Assembly: GCF_000471905.2 (NCBI RefSeq)
Contig: NW_006499728.1
Coordinates: 2,430,468-2,494,467, forward strand
Length of the DNA: 64,000 nt
Origin: Amborella trichopoda
Lineage: Eukaryota; Streptophyta; Magnoliopsida; Amborellales; Amborellaceae
Direction of reading: 5' to 3'
The notes below the pieces were generated by a model, which saw nothing but the letters and a program-made list of their open reading frames with translations, was not told the DNA's origin and searched no databases. Positions within the stretch are counted from its first letter, which is position 1. Each line of letters begins with the position of its first letter. Made by a program: the position numbers and the translations under genes. Shown here piece by piece: positions 21,715 through 34,498 of the stretch.

Positions 21715-22249
21715 TTGAAAATTTTGAATCAGTTTCGGGATCCCATAGAGTTATTTGAATGAAATAAAATTAAAATTTTAATGAATTTATTTGAGGGATT
21801 TTGTTTACAGTGTACTCCCATGGCAGCATATTGTGTTCCCGCCTGTCACGGGGGTAGGACATAAGATATTAGAAGGTATGGAACTTGAAGTTCCAAATTG
21901 GTATTTTAGTGGATTCGGAGGTCCAAGTTCTATACCAACTTAAGTAAAAAATTAAAAATTAAAAATTAAAAATATCCAGTTAGGAGCTTCAAGTACCAAA
22001 TTGGTTTTTTAACAAAAACTTTTGGTCTTGGAACACGAAGTTCCATAATGAAAGTCAAGAAAATAAAATTCCCACTGTAGAAAGACTTTTGAACCAAGTG
22101 AATTTTTAAATGAAATAAAAAATCCAAAAAAGGACATGGGTGTAAAATTCAAAGTTTGTTGGACATTTTATAATGCCCCAAAAATGAATAAATATTTATG
22201 TCAATGTGAATACGTGTATTTTTAAGAGATTTATGATTAGTGAGAAGTA
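21715..22249. other. Intergenic, small family D-like motif
   Basis: TGTACTCCCATGGCAGCATA near 21809 resembles the family D palindrome. A GAACTTGAAGTTCCA palindrome near 21880 recurs in variant form near 22035. Otherwise unassigned AT-rich DNA. Confidence 0.35.
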
Positions 22250-23305
22250 TCAACTACATCATCAAAGCCTTATCTCAATTAATTAGGGTCGGTTACATGA
22301 ATTTTATTATGTCATTATTCTCTATCAAGGGCGGACCATGTAAGTATCTATATTTCTTCTCACTATTTTCATATATATCCTTGTGGGCATTTCTTTTGTC
22401 TTTTTGGAACCTTCTACTTGAACCAAATTGCCCCTCTTAAATGGTGTTGTATTATGTCTACATTGCACACGGCTAGCCCATTGTAAGTCTATTTTCCCTC
22501 ATTTTATCGTTTTTTGGAGCCACGTTTAAGTTCCCTCATATGTATTCATTATGAACTCTATCATTTTTTATCTTACCACTCATCCATCCTCATCTTATGG
22601 ATATGCTGTTACTTAAACACCCAACATTCTACCCCATAAAACATGGCTAATCTTGTAGTAATCTTATAAAACTTTTCCTTCAGTTTCATTAGTATGCGGC
22701 AATCACTTAAAACTCTTGATACAAATCTTCACTTTGCTCACCTGGCTTTAATTCTATTCACGACATCTTCCTCAATCTCTCTATTCTCCTGGATTATCAA
22801 CCCAAGATATCAAAAATAACTCTATTAGGCATTTTTTAGCCATCAAATCATTTTTACTTCTATTGTTACTAAATTTGCATTACATATATTCTTAACCCGA
22901 CTAATTTTAAAACATTTTGATCTAAAGTTTCCCTCCAAAGTTCTAACTTTGAATTGATGCAACATCTAATCTCATTAGTCAAAAGTATATAATCCATGAA
23001 CAACATATATCATGGTACCTCAATCTGTAGTTGCCTAGTTAACTCATCCACAACCATGGTGAGAAGTATGCACTCCTCAGATTTGACTTAATCTGATTTA
23101 TATAGAAAAATAAATTCAAAATACAGTATATGCTCATCAATCAAAGCATGTCATCCGCAAACAACATACACGATATTACTTCATCTCGTCGAGGCCTAGT
23201 TAACTTTTCCATAACCATTGTAAGAAGTATTTACTCCTCAAATTTCAGCTTAATCTGATTTACATAAAAAAATACATTCAAAATACAATATATGCTCTAA
23301 AAAAA
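22245..23305 (-). pseudogene. RTE-type LINE remnant: reverse transcriptase C-part and 3' tail
   Basis: The minus strand, from about 23305 down, reads decayed LINE reverse transcriptase: MVVDELTRQLQIEVP, a mutated active site (MLFMDY instead of MLFADD), NSKLELWRETLDQN, then further down NRIKA, LKEKFYKI, FYGVECW, QHIHKM and NDKMRENRL. Its 3' tail (22340 to 22250) carries the plant LINE signature GTAACCGACCCTAATTAATTGAGATAAGG in degraded form, ending in a GATGATGTA repeat. Frameshifts and stops are numerous. The segment with the active site is present twice in tandem: 22985-23140, and 23141-23300, where MLFADD is intact. Confidence 0.75.
22985..23300 (-). repeat. Tandem duplication of the LINE reverse transcriptase active-site segment
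   Basis: Two units of about 155-160 bp. Each contains GCCTAGTTAACT, then CCATGGTGAGAAGTAT or CCATTGTAAGAAGTAT, then AATCTGATTTA and ATTCAAAATACARTATATGC. Confidence 0.75.
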
Positions 23306-23310
23306 TGAGA

Positions 23311-24092
23311 CCTGGACGTAAAATATGAAATACATTAAACTATTTTTAATTTTAACAAAATAAAATACAACTATTCTATAGATTTCCCTATTAGAAAATC
23401 ACAATGATATTTGATTCTACCGTGATCTAGTTCCACAATGGAAAATATCATAGAAAAAAAGGCTATGCATCTAACCTCCAAAACTAAGACAAGGAAAATA
23501 TTTCTGGGACTTTTCCTTTCTGGCTTTAAAAGAAGAGACTCACCCTCTTTGCTTTAAAAGTAAGTGGCTTTGCCTTCACCCTTCTGCTTTATTTTGGATT
23601 ATGAAGCGTAAAGTTATACTACTCTTTGCAAGTTAAACCTTCTGTAGGTGAAAAATCTATACATTACTTGTATCAAGCTACCCTTCTATGATTATGAACA
23701 TCACCAATTAACACAAATCTTAAGAGATTTACGAAACTAATTAGTGGTGGTTATCGATCACCACTCGATTATTGATCACCACAAATGTTTCGTGACTGGC
23801 CTGAATCGAAATGGACTCGGGCAAGTTACCCGGACTTGCCCTATAGGTCAGGCTGAGTAAGGTGTACACCCTACATTATGTTATAGTATAAATAGTATTA
23901 TGCAAATTTAATTTAAATAAAATCTAAATATCTTTTGGGCTAGTGTTTACCGTTTATTGGCCTCACGGTTCAAACCCCCTAAAAAACTTACCACTCTATC
24001 CTTTTAAATGCATGTCTTGGTTCGTTTTCTATGGGCCTCATGTTTGGGTTTCAAACACGCTCAAAACCACAGCACCACCCTATTTTTGAAAA
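23311..24092. other. Intergenic, nothing recognised
   Basis: AT-rich DNA with no open frame of note. A direct repeat, GTTTGGGTTTCAAACACGCT near 24044 and GTTTGGGTTTCGAACCCCCT near 24367, flanks the next MITE. Confidence 0.4.
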
Positions 24093-24308
24093 GGAAAAAT
24101 ATATAAAGAGATCTTTTATTTTTGATATAAGGAGGTCACAAAGTCCATTAGATTTCAAATCTGGTGGTTGTAAGAGCGTCGTTCACTACACTTAAAATTC
24201 GAAAAAAAATTTGTAACACATCCCAAGCCATCTAATTTGACATTCAAAAGCTATGAGTAATTGTGATCTCCTTATAACTAATATTATAAGGTTACACAAT
24301 CCCTTTAA
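24093..24308. repeat. Family B MITE, copy 3
   Basis: Left TTTTGATATAAGGAGGTCAC, right TGTGATCTCCTTATAACTAA. Body with ATTAGATTTCAAATCTGGTG and AATTTGACATTCAAAAGC as in copy 2. Confidence 0.55.
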
Positions 24309-24469
24309 AAAATACATGTCTTTTTTTTTTTTAAAAAAAAAGAGGTTAAAAAATAATGTGGGTATGTTTGGGTTTCGAACCCCCTCAAAACACCACCAAA
24401 CCACCCTATCCTTTTAAATGCATGTTTATTTTTCTTTTAAGAGGTGCAGTTGGCATACGGATGCATCCA

Positions 24470-24815
24470 TAGCTGGAGAGGTAAGGTGCACCTTCAAATT
24501 TTATCATGGTATATAATTTTGATATAAAATGTTCTTAGATTACCTCAAAATCTATTTTTATATCTAATTATAAAATTTTAAATTTTAAAAATGGTTAAAA
24601 TTAAGGAGATTTATAAACATATGAAACTCTTGAAAATGGACGGTGTAGATAATATGTTGTAAAATGCACTATTTCTGAGACTTAAAATCTTTTTATCTTC
24701 CATGGTCATACATCTCAATGTCGAAATGATCGATCAACATTAAAACTACCTTTTCCAATGGATTTTTTAGGTACATCCGTAGTTCTATATTATAAGGTTG
24801 CATCCTTATATAAGC
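24470..24815. repeat. Family A MITE, copy
   Basis: Runs from GGTAAGGTGCACCTTCAAAT to TATAAGGTTGCATCCTTATA. The interior is co-linear with 46606-46986 (TTTTGATATAAAA, TAATTATAAAATTTTAAA, TGAAAATGGACGGTGTAGAT, CATACATCTCAATGTC). The left terminal arm is lost. Confidence 0.6.
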
Positions 24816-24944
24816 TTTTTCATAAAAATAATGATGATGCATCAACCTCGTGTTGCAAGGGTACACCGTCAAGAAGCACACCACATTTGGGTGTGCACTC
24901 CTCTCACACCTGTAAAAAATATAAAATGAAATATTTTCAATAAA

Positions 24945-25212
24945 ATAAAATAACAAAAATAACTCTGAAAGCTTTAAAGGGTATTTTGATCATTATATTT
25001 ATCAAAAACTTGTTTTTAATATTTTTATTAGGTGCTCCCATTGAGTTGAAGACACATACCAAATTTTATATTCATGTAACTTATAGAAAAAGAACTAAAA
25101 ATAAAGGCGTTAGATCTAAGCCGAACGGTGAGTGGCTCACTCAATCTAAATTGGAAAGCTGAATGGGGGGAGCATATATCTTCTATACAGTAGGAGAAGT
25201 ATAAAATCTTAG
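24945..25212. repeat. Family C MITE, right half
   Basis: Starts at the hairpin core (AAAGGGTATTTTGATCATTA) and continues through TTATTAGGTGCTCCCATTGA, GTTAGATCTAAGCCGAACGG and the right end CTATACAGTAGGAGAAGTAT. Co-linear with 37950-38193 and 58080-58328. Left half absent. Confidence 0.6.
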
Positions 25213-25377
25213 AGGTCTTGGGACTTAGGTACATCCGATAACACACCTGTTACAGGGAGCCCGCTCTTTTTAAATCTAGATAAGAGATGGATTTTAAGTC
25301 TAAAATCTTAGAGATCTCGGTACCATCGCGATCATGAATTGAGATAAAAAAACAAAAATTGATTTTGGATTTTTCAT

Positions 25378-25777
25378 AAGGAAAATTTTTATATAAGGGC
25401 AAGGTCCTATACAATTAAATTAAGGCGGACCTTAAAAATCTAATAGCAAAAGTTATTTAAATGCCAAAAAATTCTCAAATCGATCATCTCGGCCTCAAGA
25501 TGTAAGGACATAAGAAAAATGAATTCCAAGTCTTAGAAGCAGTCCATCATGTAATATATTTTTGGACTGTCAATTTTCAAAGTTTTTTTATGTGTTCATA
25601 GATATGCTCGATGTAAACTATTTTTTAAGCTTTAAATGTTATAATTAGATATAAAAATAAAATTTCAAGCCATCACAAAGATTTCCAGAACCCAAAAACA
25701 TATTCCTATATTATTTTAGAGGTGTGCCTTATTTTGATTGTGTGTGTCCTCAGCCCTATACAAACCACACCCTTTTC
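25378..25777. repeat. Family A MITE, inverted copy
   Basis: Opposite orientation to 46606. Starts AAAATTTTTATATAAGGGCA, includes GATCATCTCGGCCTCAAGAT and ATAATTAGATATAAAAATAA, and ends CTATACAAACCACACCC. Confidence 0.6.
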
Positions 25778-25975
25778 AAAATGGTACATCATGTATTCAT
25801 TTTTATAAATTATTCATTTTAATTTTTCAAAGATAAATTAAAACTGCACTATTGTTGGAACTTCACATGTATCAATTTTAAGGGGAAAATGGGTATGCGA
25901 GTGATTGAAAATGCATTTGAATCTAAAAACCCTTGATAAGTCCAGAATACTATCCATAACCTTTCATTTACATTA

Positions 25976-26160
25976 TGGGAAAAGTTTATATATTGCCGAG
26001 GATCTTAACAATCAAATTAGATCCCACCTCAAAAATTTTACCATAAGAGGTTGTTTTAATGTCTAAATATCTTTAAATTGATCATTTCGACATCAAGATG
26101 CATGGACATAAGAAAAAAAATGGATTTCAAGTTTTGAAAATAGTGCATCAAGAGGTTTTG
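25976..26160. repeat. Family A MITE, left half
   Basis: Starts ATGGGAAAAGTTTATATATT and goes through TTGATCATTTCGACATCAAG to AAAATAGTGCATCAAGAG, where it breaks off into a family D palindrome (TTGCTCCTGCAGGAGCAT, about 26189-26206). Confidence 0.5.
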
Positions 26161-26164
26161 ATGC

Positions 26165-26550
26165 CCAAGGGTGCAAATGGACAGTTTGCTCCTGCAGGAG
26201 CATGAAATGATTTGGCATCTACCCACCAGGCTATTCCTATGAGAGAGAGACATGGGATCGCCAATGACCTCACACTGCAAATCAGCTGAAAACAATGTCT
26301 TCAAAATTAGAAAAATGAAATAGAAACACACTGCAAATCTCCAATTACCAATGCTTCAGAAAGAGAGAGAGAGAGAGATGAAAGTGAAAGACACCGCAAA
26401 TCTCCAAATACCAATGTCTTCTAAAATAGAAAGACGCTACAAATATCTTATTGCCAATAATTTCTAAATTGGAAACATCGAAGAACATGAAAGGAACCGA
26501 ATAAAGAAAGTGACTTATAATAAAAATTTTAAACCCTAATATACATTTAA
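26165..26550. other. Intergenic with family D palindrome and GA run
   Basis: Besides the palindrome near 26190 there are three imperfect repeats of a CACTGCAAATCTCCAATTACC motif at about 26270, 26330 and 26390, and a GA run at 26361-26380. Confidence 0.45.
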
Positions 26551-27071
26551 GGGAAAATTTCGTAAAGAACCTTAATTCTTCATCTTATTTTATGGTAGGC
26601 CGTATTTTCATTTTTCTTTCAAGAGGCATAAAAAAAGCGCTAATAATTTCATCGTACCCCTTTATCTTTTATCTCTCTCATTTATTCACTTATGATCATG
26701 AAAATTAGCCCCAACAAACTCTTTTATACCATTTCAACAAAAAACCATTTTAAAAACTTTTGTAATCCACCTCATTATATCTTTTAACCTAAAATCATTT
26801 CAAAAATAATATTTTTATTATATTTTTTGGCCTTTCCAGAATTTCAATGCCACTTTGAGGGCTCCCTATTTCTCTCATATTGGGTTGAAATGGTATAAGA
26901 ATATTTGTTGATGCTAATTTTTATGGTCAAAAGTGAATAAATGAGGGAGATAAGAGATGAGAGGGTACGAGTAAAATCCTTAAAGATTTTCTTATGCCGC
27001 TTGAAAGAAAAATGGAAAGAATGTCTACAATCAAATAAGATGGGGAATTAAGGTTCCGTACAAAATTTTTC
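26551..27071. mobile_element. Foldback MITE, about 190-bp arms
   Basis: Left arm 26551-26742 and right arm about 26880-27071 are inverted copies with over 80 per cent match by eye: GAACCTTAATTCTTCATCTT against AAGATGGGGAATTAAGGTTC, and ATTTATTCACTTATGATCAT against ATGGTCAAAAGTGAATAAAT. The loop is about 135 bp. Both ends abut TTAA (26547-26550, 27072-27075). Non-coding. Confidence 0.8.
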
Positions 27072-27075
27072 TTAA

Positions 27076-28536
27076 ATTTAAATTATTTTTAATTTTATTG
27101 TTAATTTAAATTACTTTTACCATATCATAATTAGTTTTAATACTGATAACAATGCTGATAGTATTCATTATCATGATAAAATACCTTCCCTATAATAATG
27201 TGCGTGTAATTCGAAAGCATCATTTGAATTGGAAAAGAAACATATTGCTTACTTAAAAACAATTGAAAATCTATAATTCCTTTTTTATTTTTCAAATTAA
27301 AACACACCTATTTATTTCATATTTTAATCTGAAGTCGTACTTTTGAAAATATGTGTATTTTAAATTTATTTATTTATTTATACATCAAATTAATCTAAAA
27401 TTTGACATGTCCAAACTTTTCATCAATAAAAAATATATAAAAAATAATCTAAATTATCAAAATACCCCTAAACATTGTATTGATATTTTGATTATTTTAT
27501 TATTTTCAAATTATTTTAAATATATTTTAAGTATTTTTAGGTGTTTGATGGTGGGAATTACATACCAAATTTTATCTTAATCCCAAGAATAAAAAAAAGG
27601 TAAAATTAAAATATATTTTATTCTTTGAAAGAATGGGGCTTGAGTGTAAAATTTTAAATACAAAGGACTATTCTTAAATTTCAAAAATAAAATAGAATTT
27701 TCATGTAGATTTTGTAAAATATTTTCAAAATGTCGTTTGGAAAAGTAGGAGCATTCGTAAGAAATCAATCATAGAGTTATATAAGTAACGGACGCGATTT
27801 CTATATGACCTAGCCCACATGTGGAGACATGCGGCATATTAATAAATCCATTTTTGAGATGGATTTTTGGAGTTAATTTTTAAGGAAATATAATATCTAA
27901 CATGGTGATCATGAATATGAAAAAATAAGTAAATTTTCAAAACTAAAAATAGTAATTTTAGAAAGAAAACATTTGGACCATTAGTTTACCTTGTCATTAG
28001 ATGGAACACCTTCTTGTATCCATCTTTAAGATAGATGCTTTACACTTTTTAGACCACATATGTAATCATGCGGTCCAGCCCGCATGAAACAATTTTCCAT
28101 AAGCAAAAAAGCCAATAAAATGGAAAGTGAATGATGATACTTAAATTGTTGGAAAAATATCTTCTTATTCTCTAATTTTAACTTCTCTATCTCTTTGGAC
28201 CTAAAGGTGAAAAATATTACTTGAAAGCAAAAGACTTCCATTTTTTCTATCTTGTAACCCTTGAATCCCTTTTTGATGAAATTTTTACCCTAATAAAAAT
28301 TAAAATAACATCATATCTTGCAAAAGCTTCGTTTGTGAGATCTCCCACTATCGCTTTATCTACACGATAAAAGCTTTTTAGCCATTATTGGGAGGTGAGT
28401 TTTTCTTCTCTCTCACCAACTTGGTAGAGAGAGAAGATTTTCTCTCATAGTAGGGTTGCAGATATTTTTGCTCTCTCATCAACTTGGGCGAGAGAGAGGT
28501 GCTTCTTTCATGTTAGCACAATGGGTATGGTGGGGG
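27076..28536. other. AT-rich intergenic DNA before the glycosidase pseudogene
   Basis: No gene recognised. 28380-28500 is CT- and GA-rich with two similar CTCTCWYCAACTTGG-GAGAGAGA hairpin-like blocks directly before the pseudogene. Confidence 0.4.
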
Positions 28537-28701
28537 CACCAATTGTTCGTGATACTCTCTCACATGGAGTTCCAGTTGTTGCCCTCGAGTGCACCATCGT
28601 ATCTCATGGAATGCCATATCTCCAAAATCTTGAGACTGCAAAGCGAGTTGAGTAGATTGTAAAGGAAAACGGGATGATTCCTGCAACTATAGCCATCTTA
28701 G
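28537..28701 (+). pseudogene. PUMY: Pseudouridine-5'-phosphate glycosidase exon, left part (interrupted)
   Basis: Frame reads [20 protein letters not shown], then [14 protein letters not shown], a stop (TAG at 28653-28655), IVKENGMIPATIAI. This is the conserved N-terminal part of pseudouridine-5'-phosphate glycosidase (PsuG/IndA fold), which splits pseudouridine 5'-phosphate into uracil and ribose 5-phosphate; in plants it acts in peroxisomes. The frame stops in mid-codon at the inserted LTR element and resumes at 36485. The in-frame stop and lack of the rest of the enzyme mark it as dead. Whether it was a full gene or an exon fragment when hit is not visible. Confidence 0.85.
28697..28701. 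repeat. Target-site duplication of the LTR element, left copy
   Basis: CTTAG directly before the LTR; identical CTTAG at 36480-36484 directly after it. Confidence 0.9.
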
Positions 28702-30679
28702 TGAAAGAAAAACCTATGTGATCTTTTATCGAAGAATATATTATTATTATTTTTTTTCGCCCTTTTTTTTTGGTAAAAGATCACTTACAGGTGGTTTTTA
28801 TATAATAAGATAAATTTCAAAATAAAATCAACATAATAATAAAACCAAGATCTTAACAACTTGATGCCATTGAAACAACTATGCATTATGATTGAGAATA
28901 AAATATAAAAGTACAAGAAACAAAATGAAGAGTCCCGGAGATTACCTCAACCGGGTTTTTACACCCACACCGAGTCACCACCATTCGATGGCGTGGGATA
29001 AACAGTCTAGCTTCAATCTCAAACTGAAAAAGCAAATTTCGGCCAAGTCACACTAATGGAACATGAACCCCTTTGATCACAAACTCAAACCCTAAGTGAA
29101 TTATCTTAGCAACCTAGTTTGAGAAAGATGGATTCTCTTTTTGCTAAACCCTAAAACCCTAAGCCATAAATCCATATTTGAGATATAGGAGAGAGAATAA
29201 CTCTATAACCTAAACCCTTAAGTTCTTTCACAATGTGGGAGAGAGAGATCAAATATGAGAGAGAAATTTTCTTAAGAGAGAGATAGAAAAATAAAGTGTA
29301 GAGATTTTGGATAAAGACAATCATTTTTTTTATATATTTGAACAAGATTAGGGTTTTTTACGGTTTTTCTTAGCTTGCCTCTTCTTGTGAGATTGAACAT
29401 AGACCGTCAATCATGGGTGACTTGTAGGGTGAGAGATCTGAGCCATCCATTCCATAGATGGGTCATCAACATTATGGAATATACATGGACCATTATCCCT
29501 CTTTCCTTAACCATTTTCCCATCAAGAGAAATTAGATAAATTAAATCTAATTAAAATATTATGCGTTCCATAATTTTTCACAAAATATTCCAAAAATATA
29601 TCAAGTCAATATACAATTTCAATATTTGGTCAATATATGTTTAAAATATTCCATATCTTATTTGATCATATGCCATAACATAATATTACCAAAACATGAA
29701 ATAATTTAAGCTCCAAGAAAGAATCCAATGGGTGGGGTGTGCCACTCATGTGTGGCACATGTAGACCCCACCCACTTGACACATGGTGGGCCCATGTGCA
29801 CTATGAGCCCCTCCATGATATTTTATATAATTTTAAATTATAAAAAAAAAATTAAAACATTATTTGAATGTTATAATTTTGTAAAATCAATATCTTCATT
29901 TTTATAAGTCTAAAAAAATTATAAATAGAATATCAAATGACTCATAAAAATCCAAAAAATAATTCTAAAATAATTTTTATCATAAAACAAACATAATTAA
30001 ATTAACTTGATGGGAAAGACCCATATGGTTAAGGAATTTAATCTGCAATCATGGGGCACTCCACCTTCAACTGTGGATTACAGACTACACTTGCCTTATC
30101 GAACTGACCCAATGTTTCTCATGACCCACAGTCCAAGCAAGGGCTCATTAGTAAGTCACCAAAGTCTAGCGGATGAGCCAAGGGGTCGTAATCTCAGTTT
30201 GTGGATTGCAGGTGCTTCCCTATAGACAAGTCAAGGTCACCAATACCTTATGCGATCATAGCTCTATGACGCATAAGGGTATCTCTCGCACATGCATACG
30301 CTTCACCCTAAAAGGTGGATTTTTGGCTTTTTCGAACAATCTATCGATATGCATGCTGTGTGATGGTATATGGATGAGGTTTTGACCCTTGGCTCTGTAA
30401 GCCACCGTCACACATAAGGGTTACACAGTCCCTCGGCTCACTCATTCGGGCATATTCTCTGACCTCATCAAGGGCTAACCCATAAACCCTCATCGGTTTG
30501 TTCTTCATGCCCAGATAACATAGGTTTTTCCCAACTGACTGCCTAGATCATCAAACACAGATCGGTGTCAGCAAACCATTGAGTTCATGAGGGACCACAC
30601 TCTCACTGAGTCATGTTTCACTATATCATTTCATTTTACAAGTACTCATAAAGCCTTTAAAGGCCACATAAACCCAATA
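28702..30679 (-). repeat. 3' LTR of the copia element
   Basis: 1978 bp. The plus-strand right edge is AACCCAATA, against AACCCCAACA in the partner LTR. Open frames inside (for example 30007-30385) are parallel to ones in the other LTR and are not genes. Confidence 0.9.
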
Positions 30680-30689
30680 TCTCTCACTT
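30680..30689 (-). other. Polypurine tract of the copia element
   Basis: AAGTGAGAGA on the minus strand, immediately before the 3' LTR; the expected primer for plus-strand synthesis. Confidence 0.65.
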
Positions 30690-31129
30690 AGCCTTTGAAA
30701 GCTTTACATTCTCACTTTCTCTTATTCTCATCTTTTAAGCATTTGTACTTATTCTCTCAATACATTAGTCATGGCTTTCGCTATCAATCCTTTAACAAAA
30801 TGATTTATAGAGACAACACATTTTTCTCTTTATTGCTAGGATCTCATCCAAAAAATGGTCGTAACTCATCTTTCACATCGCATTGCGAATCATTGACATG
30901 TTGTCACAAAAGACCATCATGTACCCTCATCGTATGGGGTCGTATGTTCATGAGCTCAAAAGAGTTCTTCAAATAAGCTGCTTCCTTTTGTAGCCATACA
31001 ATTAGTACCAAACATTTGGGTTTCATGAGAGAACAACATTATAGTCTGTTGTTTCATTTGACATGTCAAATACTAGCAGGTGCTCCCATTGAAATATTTA
31101 GTTTATCTGGATCTCGATCTTTTTCAATC

Positions 31130-31567
31130 TCACATCATTCCCCAAGTGATAAAAAATATGGTTTTATATGCTTAGAGTTCTTATGGAATCGTGGCTCCTT
31201 TGACGCACATATCGTCACCGTGCTGCCCCAGAATATTCTTACTGCCTCACAACGCACGAGGTAAAAGTCAAGTCGATTAAGAAATTTTTTTAATCCATAC
31301 GACCTCCTTGATCACCAAACAGCACGTCATGTACTCTGCCTTCATGGTGGATAATTTCGTTACATCCTGTTTCTTTGATTTCCAAGAAACTGCACCCCCT
31401 CCAAGCATGAACACATATCCTAATGCAGACTTCGCATCATCTGGATCTGTGAGATAGCTTGCACCTGTATAACTGAATATCCAAGCAGCTAAAAAAACAT
31501 GGGACTGTAGTAGTTCCCACTCAATTATTGCATATACAACATATACGTTCTCAAGATTCTTATGCAT
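31130..31567 (-). pseudogene. Copia polyprotein RNase H domain, decayed
   Basis: Minus strand reads FSYTGASYLTDPDDAKSALG, YVFMLGGGAVSWKSKKQ, LSTMKAEYM, then after frame loss SKEPRFHKNSKHI. These are the successive blocks of copia RNase H (DWAGDPDDRKSTSGYVF, WKSKKQ, LSTTEAEYM, SKHID). The first catalytic Asp block is altered (SYTGAS), and stops follow near 31270. Confidence 0.85.
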
Positions 31568-34486
31568 ATATCATGAGGTAGCATATCAAGTCTCTTGCAA
31601 TATGTAATTCAATACCCGTTGGTTTCACAATATACAACAACCTTCATGAACCACAAATATTCAACCACATTGGACATCTTGGTAGTAAATTCATATAAAC
31701 CAAGTTATCTAATCAATACAACATGTGTTAGGGAAGTTCGGTATGATGACATTCCTACAACATTTCCTATGGTTCAAAGTCTTAGGTAATCGAGGATTCT
31801 AACTAAATAACTAGAAACATGAGTCAAGACATATAGGTATTTAAAAAAAAAACAGTGCATGATAATTTTTCTCCCACTTTTATAAATACCTTCAAGACAT
31901 AATGTTTATTTTTTTAATAAAAAAAAAGGGACTTGGTATATATATACACATTTTACAAGCAATAGTTATATAATAGTATGACAGTTTAAAATGATTTTTA
32001 TAAAGACCTAATGGACCTTGCAAGACTATGTGGTTTTCTCAAAACCATATTCATACTTAGGTTTTTATCAAATCATCCAATTTAATTATAAAATATATAC
32101 TTAGCCTTCATAAATCATTTTACCGCATTCACCTTTACCTATCAAGTCAAGTTCATGGCCACAAAAACAAATCATATATATCATCTTATAATTTTATCCA
32201 AAATAAAGCATGACTAAATAATGTCTATTAAAGCCTTGACAAAATATTTCATTTTTAGTAATTATGAAGAATTTATCAAGAAATCATCATCACATGCAAC
32301 ACATCATATATATAGGCATTATTGAGAGGATAGTCACCAAGACCGAGTTCCATCAGAACACTCCCTTTGTGCTTACATATTTGAATGAGTCACACACATC
32401 TCTCGTGTTTCATCCTTAGGGCTCAAAGCCATTGATCAAATCACATATCCATGTGTATTACTACCTTACGTAGTTTATACTCAAGCACAAGGAGGCACAA
32501 AAAAACACAATGTATTCAAAATCGGCACTTTCAAATTGTTAGCACTTATCACTTAATATCCATACACTCTATACATATTCATAAAACAATTAGCCAAAAT
32601 ATAACTAAAGCACATTAAACCAAGTTATTGAATCCTCTTTCCCTATATGACATTTCCCTATATGACCTTACCATATAATACGAGATAGAGTTCATACCTC
32701 AAAACCATGTAGTGTGGTACCTGGGCTTTCTTGATTCATCGCTTTTACTTGTTTGACAAGCTTTTGTGATCTTGGAAGTGCACACAACTGATGGATAATA
32801 TATTGGGCATTAGTTTCACATGTCACGAAGTGTCCGTCTCTTCGGCACTTCGATTCTCCTGTCTTACACTGTGAAGAAAATATATTCTTAATCCCATTAT
32901 TTCAAATATCACACTTTCGATTCTCCCACTGATATTTAACATTTTTATGCTACCACAAAGTCTATTTATATATCCCTTCATTTCGAAGAAACCAATATGT
33001 TTTTATAGGTATTGTGTTTCTTCTTCTTTATGCTATTATCAGATCGAATACTCTTTACATAGAGTGTCATATCTTGTCAACTTTGTATTAACTCTCTCTG
33101 AAGTTTTATTATAATAAACCATACTCATAGCACAATATAAAACCTTTTTAAATGAGCCCTAAAAAAATGTCTTTATAATTAGGAATTCAAAGATGTGTCT
33201 TAACATGCCACATCTTTTTAATTTACTGCAGAATAGACCTTGAGCATCCCATGATAAAAATATGATATCTTTCAACTCATAAAGAGTTAATCTTCGAATC
33301 CTTTTTAGTATTGAAATAGACTCAAAAAATATAAAATAGTGCTCAGGTCCATCCCTAAATTATACCAGTTAGTGAATATTCATTTTAGTGACATTTATGT
33401 TAAAAATTTGTTTTTCTCAATCCTCAAAGAATTTCTTCTTGAAATCTTTTGTATTGAAAACTATACTCAAAACCAAATTATAACATCATATTTGAATCCC
33501 AAATAATATTTTTTTTTAGAGAAATAAATAAGTGACATTCACATCATAAAATAAATCATATTGCAGAATTCCATGATGAACACTATCTAATAAAATTATC
33601 TTTTCTCTCTACCATCATGGAGTTTCCCTTTCAAACAAATTTTGTTTGCAAGTAGACACATAATAGTAACACATATATTTTCACACGCCTTATATCACTC
33701 TTTTAAGTAGGTTTGATAACTATAGCTATTTATGTCTTCAATGAAGGACATACCAAATTGCAGAAAATTCAAGATGACCTCTCTTCATATCAAATTTTTA
33801 TTCCTCTCTTCGCATAGATATTTCTTTTTCAAATAAATTTTATTACGAATTAGTCTCAGAATGAAAGTCTAAAAACTTAGTGTGAACCATAAAATATTAT
33901 GTTAAAAATAGAAATTAAATTCTAATTTCCAAGTCATGAAAATAATTTTTGTTGCAGAAAACAGCACTTACGTATCTTTTAATAAATTGAACGTATCTTT
34001 CAAACCACAAGGACTTTCTTGATGAAGCTTTTTTTGTTTCAAAGTAGACTCAATTTTATGACTTACAATTCAATTTCAACTAGAAATAAAATCATATGAT
34101 TGGTGAGAAAAATCACGGAACTCAATGAACAGTTCCTGAATTTTGCATGGTCAAAACTGATACCCTTCGTTATTGAGTTCATAACTCTCAATTCTTATAG
34201 GATCTCTTACTGAAATTTTGTAGATAAATCCTACTCTTAAAGATACAAAATATCACTGAAGTATATAATAGAAAAAACCTCATTATATTTTTTCATATCA
34301 CTACTCCAAAATAACCTAGAATACTCATTATGTATAGTGCATTTTCGGTGTTGAAATATTTCAATAATTATTAACCGTGGGTGTATTTTTTAACCAAAAA
34401 AGTCATTAATTTTCTTATATCTCATTCTTAAGTTTGATTTAGACTTAATAAAGAGAAAAAACAACTAATGGCCTCAAGTATCAATA
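31568..34486. other. Interior of the copia element, no domain recognised
   Basis: About 2.9 kb where GAG, protease, integrase and reverse transcriptase should lie. No conserved block can be read on either strand. Either heavy decay or replacement by unrelated sequence. Confidence 0.6.
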
Positions 34487-34498
34487 GCTTTTATACCA
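34487..34498 (-). other. Primer binding site of the copia element
   Basis: Minus strand TGGTATAAAAGC, one base inside the 5' LTR. The first six bases equal the initiator-Met tRNA 3' complement (TGGTATCAGAGC). Confidence 0.7.

Noticed and set aside
30007..30385. Open frames inside the LTR, with counterparts at 35839-36383
   Set aside because: Parallel frames in both LTRs, interrupted differently, in non-coding LTR sequence.
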